Of a DNA stretch of 11,348 bases, positions 1 to 6,466 are shown piece by piece; positions within the stretch are counted from its first letter, which is position 1, and each line of letters opens with the position of its first letter. This stretch comes from Carex sylvatica (taxonomy: Eukaryota > Streptophyta > Magnoliopsida > Poales > Cyperaceae), in contig CAXKVR010000409.1 in assembly GCA_964058845.1 (NCBI GenBank), positions 1-11,348 on the forward strand, written 5' to 3'. Under the pieces are notes generated by a model that saw nothing but the letters and a program-made list of their open reading frames with translations, did no database searches and was not told the origin of the DNA. The position numbers and the translations under genes are program-made.

Positions 1-590
1 TTACGAGTCAATACTAAAACTTGGATCATCTACCAAATTACGTCTCACAATTTAGCGTTAAAAAAAGTTACATTTATTGTTCACCGCTCCGACAGTGAAA
101 ACATCTTGGGTTGGAAATAAGCGGCAAAAAGCAGAAAGAATCTTAATCCCGTGATGTTTGTAGACTTTAAATATTATGGCGGGTCGCTGACATAAATTTG
201 TTTTATGGACAGTGACTCATGACAGAGAGAGCTCGTTTGTTCCGTCCACAGAGAATTCTGATCTAAGCCAAAGCAACAAAGGTAGCCAAAGTTGGACCAG
301 AAGACCAGAGGCCAGTTGGCTGTTGTTACTGGTTACTATGCGGAGGTCAAAGCTCTTTTAGTTAACGCCAAAGAGACGTTAGTCACGGTAAACAGACCAG
401 GGGCCCCACAAGTACTCCTGGTCCCCCACCACTTTCGCCCTTAAACTGGGACTCTTGCATGGACCAGTTTCTCATTTACTCCTACATCAGTGGAGACTAG
501 TTCACTAGTTCAATCTTCTCCCAAATAAATACTGATTAGAACTAGGGTGTTCTTGAGTTTTTTAAGTATTTTTGTAAATTTAATTCTAAA
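1..590. other. intergenic, no gene seen
   Basis: No reading frame of useful length and no recognisable protein. Positions about 240-500 are clearly less AT-rich than the following kilobases, so they could belong to the promoter or leader of a gene lying left of the window. I see no coding signal or splice pattern to support that. One isolated W-box on the minus strand lies at 345-350. Confidence 0.6.
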
Positions 591-594
591 CTTA

Positions 595-880
595 TTAAAT
601 TGATTTTAAATGATGAATTCAAATTTTTGAAATCATTTTATCTTACGAGTGATACTTCTATATGCAAAAAATTTTAAATTTTAAATTAATTTTGTATAGA
701 GTCAAGTGTCAAAAGCATTCAAAAGATGAATACATTAAAATTAATTATAAAACTTCTAATTTTGATCACTTTACTTTATATTAAATTAATTTTAAACTTT
801 AAAAATTTTACATGTAGGTGTATTACTCATAAGGTAGAAGCATTTTAACAATTTGGATTAATTATTTGAAACAAATCTGA
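595..880. repeat. fold-back inverted repeat, MITE-like
   Basis: The left arm (about 619-700) and the right arm (about 775-856) are imperfect inverted copies. For example, the segment ending in CGAGTGATAC near 655 pairs with GTATTACTCATAAGG near 820-835, and the AT-rich inner arms containing TTAAATTAATTTT pair as well. By eye the arms are roughly 75% identical, and similarity continues more weakly to about 595 and 880. The central spacer is about 75 bp. Size and structure fit a decayed miniature inverted-repeat transposable element. No target-site duplication was found, so the family is unknown. Confidence 0.5.
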
Positions 881-928
881 TATATTTTAGAGTTGAGTTC
901 ACAAATAAGCTTGTTGACAAAATAGTCT

Positions 929-1020
929 TTGGTCTAGTGACAAATGTACACGGTCTCCATATGGGAAGTCATGAGTTCAAAACTCAGATGAAAAAAAATT
1001 ATTTGTTGTAATAACAAGAA
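929..1020 (+). mobile_element. possible tRNA-derived SINE remnant
   Basis: A segment resembling a Pol III A box (TTTGGTCTAGTGA, 928-940) is followed about 35-40 bp later by a B-box-like segment (GAGTTCAAAACTC, 973-985). Order and spacing fit the tRNA-related head of plant SINEs. An A-rich stretch follows at 991-998. The B box is degenerate compared with GGTTCGAATCC, and no tail or target-site duplication was confirmed. A similar B-box-like stretch (AAGTTTGAAACTCAG) lies at 1450-1464 without a clear A box. Confidence 0.3.
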
Positions 1021-1918
1021 TATGCAATTCGAAGGCTTAACTTTCATTTTTTATTTACAAAAAATAAACTTGATAAACTTAGAAACATCCTAGTTCTACT
1101 CATAAATAGCAAAGATACAAGTTGACTGACAATTTTTTTTTACTTTATCCTTGAATAAAGTTAATACCGGCATTGAATATATATTCTCATAGAAAAAATA
1201 ATTTAAATAACTATATGGTTGTCATGAAACCCAAATTTAAATAGTAAATAGTAAATATTAATCTACTTGATAAATCATATTATACATGCAAATTTAAAAA
1301 AAAAATTTGTTTTATGAGTGATTAAGAGTTTTAAAAATGAAGCATTTGGTGAGTTAATTTTTCAATAATTTCGGATATCTTGATCTTGTATATAAATAAA
1401 TTAATAAAGTCTGAATTTAATTAAACTGATCTTATATTGTAGGAGGTGCAAGTTTGAAACTCAGTTGAAAATTCAGATATGAAATGGTATTAGGTGACTT
1501 GACCTCAATCACCGATACTAAAACAAAGGTATAATTAAGTGATTAATGAAAGTTATTCAACTCAATCGAGTTGGTTTGATTTTGTGGTCGTATAAGGAAT
1601 GGTCTGAACAATTTATAAATGAGATTTAAACAAAATTACCAATTTCAATAGATTGTTACTTTCTCATATGTTCAATTAAAATAATGCAAAAGAAGTGGGC
1701 AACAACTTGTTAAATAGAAATCATGTCATGATTTATTTTTATTATTATTATTATTATTACTATTACTACTACCTATTTTGATTTTATGATTGTGATTGGA
1801 TTTCATTTTTAACCTACTTCAACTTGTTTGGGACTAAATACTTAGTTGTTATTGTTCTTATAAAATCAAGCATAAAAGTATCAAAAGTTATAAAAAAAAA
1901 AGAAGAAGTAAAGATATT
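1021..1918. other. AT-rich intergenic stretch
   Basis: No open reading frame or recognisable element. It contains scattered short homopolymers, the ATT microsatellite at about 1738-1772, and single W-box hexamers near 1124 and 1498 that are no more frequent than chance. Confidence 0.6.
1738..1772. repeat. (ATT)n microsatellite
   Basis: Six perfect ATT units at 1741-1758 run into interrupted ACT/ATT units up to about 1772. It is an ordinary simple-sequence repeat and likely to vary in length between individuals. Confidence 0.85.
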
Positions 1919-2554
1919 GTCCCTCTTGAGTCTGTCCCCTAAACGTCCCCCTAACTAATTAATGCATAAAGTACGATAGGGACTACTAACTATATAGGAG
2001 AATACTAACTACTTAGGGGACAACTTATATTTTAAAAAAATTACAACTGGTGCGCGCATGTATGAATACTTATACGTGTAAGTATTACCATATAATATAT
2101 TAAGTATTCAAATCTAAGACATTAAGTATTAAAAAAAGAAAAACTAGGTATCAACTTTCTTTTATACACCCATCTTTTACATATTTTTAGAAGTGAATTT
2201 TTTTTTTCATTTAATCTCACCAATATTTCTAATGATTTGTGAGAAATTTTGCGAATCTAAAATCACAAACATCTTCTACATAATTTTCTCTTTCAAATGA
2301 GATCCATGATAAAGTACTTTCGGGTTCTTCGTCGTTCAAGTATTCATACCTCAGTGTGAAAATATTCATACCTTGTCAAGTATTCTTCTCTAAAATGCCG
2401 AGTATTCATATTTACTCAGTAAAGTATGAATATTTATGTTTATGTTGTATAGTATTTCTGAGAAACTCACAGACATGTCTTTGGCATTAACTACATGGGG
2501 ATCACTATCGACTTTTTGGGGGCTGCAAATGTCACTTAAAAGTGACTGCGATAA
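1919..2554 (+). repeat. left terminal inverted repeat (~636 bp)
   Basis: This pairs with the reverse complement of 4069-4698. Landmarks shared with the right arm include AAACGTCCCCCTAACTAA near the outer end, GCGCATGTATG near 2055, AAATTTTGCGAATCTAAAA near 2245, ACTTTCGGGTTCTTCGTCG near 2316, and GTATTTCTGAGAAA near 2451. By eye, identity is about 85-90%, with small insertions and deletions. The match fades at about 2554. Confidence 0.85.
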
Positions 2555-3035
2555 TAAACTCTTGGAATCAGATACTAATTTCATGGTGATCGAGTAGGTG
2601 CTTGGATCTTGATTTTGGACTGATCGTTAGTTATCTTTAATTTATCCAGAAATTTAGATCTTGAATTGTTATTGACACGTGCTACTTTTTTGAAGTATTA
2701 TTGAAGCTGAGGCAGAGGTATTATTGAAGGTGCTCTGGTACAATACGGAAGAACTGGTACCCGTACATAACGAGAGGTATTTTCAGCAAAGCTACTTTTT
2801 TTTAAGTGTCATGCTTGCTTTCATTCTTAGGTTTGATAATATTTCAAGTATTCTAGATTTTAGTTTTAGCATTTCAAATTGTTCTAGATTTTCTATGTAC
2901 TTTATATACTTTACTTTGGTTATTGCATTGAATTATTTCTGTATGGGTTTTAACTATAAAAAAAAAGTACTGGGAGCGTCTAGCTGCTTATTACCAGCAT
3001 GTACAAATTTGTTGAAAAATATTGGAGATGGTTGA
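2555..3035 (+). other. unique interior of the transposon, possible captured fragments
   Basis: This part of the element is not made of the repeats found elsewhere in it. Two short islands are less AT-rich than their surroundings: about 2706-2777, which reads LKVLWYNTEELVPVHNER, and about 2968-3012, which reads YWERLAAYYQHVQIC. The first is followed at once by GTATTT, which resembles a splice donor. The two islands do not join in frame, and neither is recognised as part of a known protein. A frame at 2724-3035 runs through both in a different frame for the second and is mostly hydrophobic low-complexity sequence. Fragments captured from host genes are possible but unproven. Confidence 0.3.
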
Positions 3036-3270
3036 GGTTTATTAAAATTTCTTTGTAAATAATATTTGTACATAAATTCATAGGTATGAATACACCTGTT
3101 AATATGATTGCTATTATCTATAAATATATAAAAAATTAAAGTCAAATATTATTTCGTAACAATACACATCTTCACGCTTACGTATAAATACTAAGTATTT
3201 TAGATATCAATAAATCAGATAAAGTATTAATATAAACGATTAGATACAAATACTTTATGTTTTAACTATT

Positions 3271-3415
3271 AGTAAAACATGTGCATCACAGTAACACCAA
3301 AATTTGACCAAGTAGATATGAATACTTCATGTCTTAAAAATTGATAAAACATATGAATCACAATAACAATAAAATTTGACTAAGTAGATATGAATACTTG
3401 CTATCTTAACTATTG
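3271..3415 (+). repeat. two tandem ~72-bp repeats inside the transposon
   Basis: Unit 1 (3271-3342) and unit 2 (3343-3415) share AAAACAT, ATCACA, AAAATTTGAC, AAGTAGATATGAATACTT and a final AAAAATTG/AACTATTG. A more diverged partial unit precedes them at about 3238-3270. Each unit carries one copy of the TATGAATACT motif. Confidence 0.7.
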
Positions 3416-3489
3416 TTACTTACCGTTTCATATATTAATAGTTTGAATATTGTCAATTTAAAAAAATATTAAATTAAAATACTTTACAA

Positions 3490-3840
3490 TGTAACATTTC
3501 ATACTTCAATTATTAGTATGAATACTTTTCTCGGTACCTACCAATATGTTCAAGCATCAAACAAATTAATTAATTTAAGTAACTTTACAACATAAAAAAT
3601 CACACTACAATGTGTAAATATGAATACTTGATATGTTATATATTTTTTTTAAATACAAATATCATATGTAAACAATTTATATTTTAGTTATAAATATGAA
3701 TACTTTATTCAGTACCTATCAATACATTCAAGCATCAAATAGATTAACTGATTTACTAATTTAAGTTACTTTACACCATAACAATTCACACTTCAATGCA
3801 TAAGTGTGAATACTTGAAATTTCATATATTAATATTTACA
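3490..3840 (+). repeat. two ~180-bp direct repeats inside the transposon
   Basis: The stretch from about 3500 to 3650 recurs, diverged, from about 3675 to 3840. Shared landmarks are TATGAATACTTT, GTACCTA(C/T)CAATA, TTCAAGCATCAAA, AATTTAAGT, ACTTTACA and TGAATACTTGA. The units lie head to tail. Confidence 0.65.
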
Positions 3841-3866
3841 AAAACTACCGTACTGGTAATGGTGCG

Positions 3867-4215
3867 GTGGTGGTCTCCCCATATAGTTAATTCACGAAGC
3901 ACATTTAGAAATTTTTTAAAAATATTTTACAACATAAAAATTCACACTTTAATGTGTAAGTATGAATACTTTATATTTTAAAAATAAATATTTACAACAA
4001 TTACAATGCTGACACTTGAGATGGTCATTACACATCCGCTTGTCCTTGGTTTTCTGTGTGTGGTCCCTATCATAGTCGCTTTCAAGCGATATTTGCGGCC
4101 CCCCAAAGTCGGTAGTGATCTCTCAAGGTAGTTAATGTCAAAGACACGTTTGTGGATTTCTCAGAAATACTTTACAACATAAATATTCACATTTTATTGA
4201 GTAAGTATGAATACT
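3867..4215 (+). repeat. internal copy of the inner TIR segment
   Basis: Positions 3867-3990 resemble 4108-4230, the inner edge of the right TIR. Both run through a GGT(G/A)GT-CTC block, TAGTTAAT, a CACGAAGCAC/GACACG block, TTTACAACATAAA, TTCACA and GTAAGTATGAATACT. The inner end of the TIR therefore seems to have been duplicated into the interior. Confidence 0.55.
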
Positions 4216-4698
4216 CGGTATTTTAAAGAAGAATACTTGACAATGTATGAATATTTGCACACTGAGGTATGAATACTTGAACGACGAAGAACCCGAAAGT
4301 ACTTCATCATGGATCTCATTTAAAAGAGAAAATTACGTAGAATATATTTGTGGTTTTAGATTCGCAAAATTTCTCACAGATCGTTAGAAATATTGACGAG
4401 ATTAAACGAACAATAAAAACTCACTTCTAAAAATGTGTTAAACATGGGTGCGTAAAAGAAAGTTGATGTTCAATTTTTTTTTTTTTTATACTTAATGTCT
4501 TAGGTATGAATACTTAATATATTATATGGCAATACTTGCACATATAAGTATCCATACATGCGCTTGACAGTTATAAATTTTTTCAAATATAAGTGGTCCC
4601 TTAAGTAGTTAGTAATCCTCCCATATAATTAGTGGTCCCCATCGTACTTTATGCATCAGTTAGTTAGGGGGACGTTTAGAAGACTGGAGTAGAGGAAC
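4069..4698 (-). repeat. right terminal inverted repeat (~630 bp)
   Basis: This is the inverted partner of 1919-2554. It ends outward with AGAGGAAC (4691-4698), matching GTCCCTCT at the left end with one mismatch. Transcription across both arms would give an RNA able to fold into a long imperfect hairpin. Its divergence from the left arm suggests an old insertion. Confidence 0.85.
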
Positions 4699-5830
4699 TG
4701 TTAGTCGATCCCAAAAAAAAATTATAAGCATATTGTTGATCTTGTGAATAAGTTGTTTATCATTTTTTATTTATTTAAGTACTATTAATATTCCATCCAA
4801 GTTTGTTAAATATAAATTATTTCTAGTTTTAAGTTGTTTGACGAACGATAAATAAATTTGTTTGTATCAAATTTCAATATTTTAATTTGTACGATAGTAT
4901 CAATCCAATTTTAAAATTACATGTTATTTTCTACGATTGTCAAGATTATCAAGTTAATACATTATCAACGGATCCCAACTTTTCGAAAAACTTCTTACTC
5001 TTATAACTAAATCAATAGATAATTAAAATTTTATAATGTTACGCAATTATGTGATCAGTAAAGAACTAACCTTATATTAGATTAATTTACCGGCGCTCGA
5101 ATACTATAACTCAACATAAAACCAATACTGATTAAACTAAATTCATTATAAAGTTTCATGAAGTGTTGCATGACTATGCAATATATTAATGAAGTTCTTA
5201 TTTCATGAAAAATAATTAAATCTAAACAAATAAATAATGATCAATGAGAAACTCCCCAATAGCAAGTCTCGTAACGAGTGACAGTATTGATCAACTCCAA
5301 TTACACATTGAACTGTTCATTTCGGTACTTCGCTAAATTATAATTAATTTTTTGTATATTTTAATTTAATTACTATATGTATATAATATCGAGTTATCAT
5401 ACTCGATACGCGCCTCGTTATTTCAAATTTAAAAAGTCATATTTTTATAATACTTATTATTTACTGTTTAAATTAATTGATGTTACATTATGAAAAAATG
5501 ATGATTACATAGTAGTAACTCATATCTATTTTATGTAAGTTTTTTTATGCTTATCATTAATAATGTTTGTAAAACTTTAGCTTCGTAAACATATGGCAAG
5601 ATAAGATTGTAAAATTTTGTATGAACTAAGTTAATAAGAATAAGACATTTATATTTCTCTTTTTATTTATTTTTATTTAAAAATAAAAGATAATACAAGA
5701 GAACATGAAGGGGAGGAAAAATAAAGGGGTCTACAAGATATTTTTGTTTAATATTTTGAAGAAAAAAAAAACAATGTGTTTCAAAATTAAAAAGGGATAA
5801 ATGCAAATTTACCTTTCGTTAAAAATCATG
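4699..5830. other. AT-rich intergenic stretch upstream of the gene
   Basis: No reading frame or recognisable element. The only local structure noticed is a short perfect hairpin at 5387-5408 (arms TATCGAGT/ACTCGATA, loop TATCAT) in an otherwise AT-rich background. The part nearest the gene, about 5640-5830, may belong to its distal promoter. Confidence 0.6.
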
Positions 5831-5840
5831 AAATAAACGG

Positions 5841-5847
5841 TATAAAA
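5841..5847 (+). promoter_or_regulatory. candidate TATA box
   Basis: TATAAAA follows CGG in a locally mixed-base context. It lies about 320 bp before the start codon, which would put transcription start near 5870 and give a leader of about 290 nt. There is no better TATA element between here and the start codon. The alternative is TATA-less initiation at the pyrimidine-rich patch at 6056-6135. Confidence 0.4.
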
Positions 5848-5896
5848 ATCAGAGTACTGAATTATTTCCTGCATGCATTAAATGAGTAGCATATCC

Positions 5897-5902
5897 AGTC
5901 AA
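5897..5902 (-). promoter_or_regulatory. W-box (TTGACT)
   Basis: AGTCAA on the + strand is TTGACT on the minus strand, the core site bound by WRKY proteins. It lies just downstream of the candidate TATA box. Confidence 0.5.
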
Positions 5903-6038
5903 CTCTTGCTCTCCCAACTAGTGGCTGCCAGTTTCCAGACACCGTATCAACATTAGCCCCGTCTTACCATTTTTTTGAATTAACGCCGTCAGGTCTCCTT
6001 CTTCCCCAAAAAGGCCAAAGCAACACAAAACAACACCT

Positions 6039-6054
6039 GGTCAATCCCAGTCAA
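6039..6054 (-). promoter_or_regulatory. pair of W-boxes in the leader/proximal promoter
   Basis: GGTCAA (6039-6044) and AGTCAA (6049-6054) are TTGACC and TTGACT on the minus strand, spaced 10 bp start to start, about one helical turn. Closely spaced W-boxes are typical of WRKY-regulated plant promoters. Function is inferred. Confidence 0.5.
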
Positions 6055-6055
6055 A

Positions 6056-6160
6056 AAAGCCTTTCTCCCCTCCTCTCCCTTTCTCTCAACCTTCGAATTC
6101 TCTTTCTGTCTCTCTCCTCTGCCCTCCTCTCCCTTCCTCAAAACCCTAACCTCCTCTCCC
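6056..6160 (+). promoter_or_regulatory. CT-rich 5' leader (Y-patch-like)
   Basis: The leader is dominated by C and T in runs such as CTCCCCTCCTCTCCC, as is common in plant core promoters and 5' UTRs. The base before the ATG at -3 is C and the base after it is C, so the start context is weak. No upstream in-frame ATG precedes 6161 before a stop. Confidence 0.6.
6141..6149 (+). promoter_or_regulatory. telo-box AAACCCTAA
   Basis: A perfect telo-box, one and a bit plant telomere units, lies 12 bp before the start codon. In plants such boxes near transcription starts are bound by telomere-repeat-binding (TRB) proteins. They are frequent in genes for translation and in targets of Polycomb recruitment. 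Its role here is inferred. Confidence 0.55.
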
Positions 6161-6466
6161 ATGCCAGAAGACTCCCCCAACAGACCCACCTCTCCCTCCC
6201 CTCTCAGCTCAGATGAGGTGGCGAATCTCGGCGGCTCAACTGCGACTCCAGATGGTGACACTCCCCAGAAAGGAGTTAAAGCTGCGGAGGGAAGTGGAGA
6301 TGGGAAGACTTTCTCTCAGTTATTAGCTGGCGCCATGGCAGGGTCCCAGAAGGGAACGGCACCTGGTGCAGAATCTAGCAGTGATGCAGTCGTGGCGGCA
6401 CCAGTGGTACCGGTTGCGTCGGTGGTTCCTTCGCCTGGGTATCTGATCGAGGCCTCAGGCTTCAGG
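6161..6466 (+). CDS. WRKY gene exon 1 (residues 1-102)
   Basis: The exon is Ser/Pro/Ala-rich and probably disordered. Ser-Pro and Thr-Pro sites (S5, S11, S13, T29, T34, S91) are candidate MAP-kinase targets, as known for the SP cluster of several group I WRKY factors. [12 protein letters not shown] (49-60) matches a motif common in that group. The exon ends AGG before GTTAGT, phase 0. Reading through would stop after VSTD. Confidence 0.88.

Larger units (their letters stand above)
1919..4698. mobile_element. non-autonomous long-TIR DNA transposon (MULE/foldback-like)
   Basis: The two ends are inverted copies over about 630 bp, giving an element of roughly 2.8 kb. Long TIRs, repeats inside them and the lack of a transposase fit a non-autonomous Mutator-like or foldback-type element. 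CACTA elements also have subterminal repeats, but their TIRs are short. The interior (2555-4068) contains direct repeats and only short, unrecognised frames. No clean target-site duplication was seen: the nine bases outside each boundary (1910-1918 and 4699-4707) do not match. Slightly further out are A-runs (1892-1901 and 4713-4721) that could be a 9-bp duplication, but they are too simple to trust. The family is inferred from structure only. Confidence 0.75.

Noticed and set aside
929..1000. A true tRNA gene at the A/B-box-like segment
   Set aside because: No cloverleaf with acceptor and anticodon stems can be formed; a decayed SINE is the most that can be argued.
3271..3840. CRISPR-like regular repeats
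   Set aside because: The units are long, diverged and contiguous, with no unique spacers, in eukaryotic DNA; they are transposon repeats.
3796..3981. 61-codon frame and other short frames inside the large element (2390-2584, 2954-3145)
   Set aside because: They are low-complexity translations of repeat units and TIR sequence, with no recognisable protein.
1892..4721. A-runs at 1892-1901 and 4713-4721 as a 9-bp target-site duplication of the large element
   Set aside because: Poly(A) is too common in this AT-rich DNA, and the TIR match ends inside these runs. It is kept only as a weak possibility.
5387..5408. Perfect 8-bp-stem hairpin as a regulatory RNA or terminator
   Set aside because: It is short, isolated in AT-rich intergenic DNA and not linked to a transcript; chance is sufficient.
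5989..6261. 90-codon frame on the minus strand over the leader and exon 1
   Set aside because: It is the mirror of a CT-rich leader and a Ser/Pro-rich exon; its Gly/Glu/Arg-rich product is a compositional artefact.
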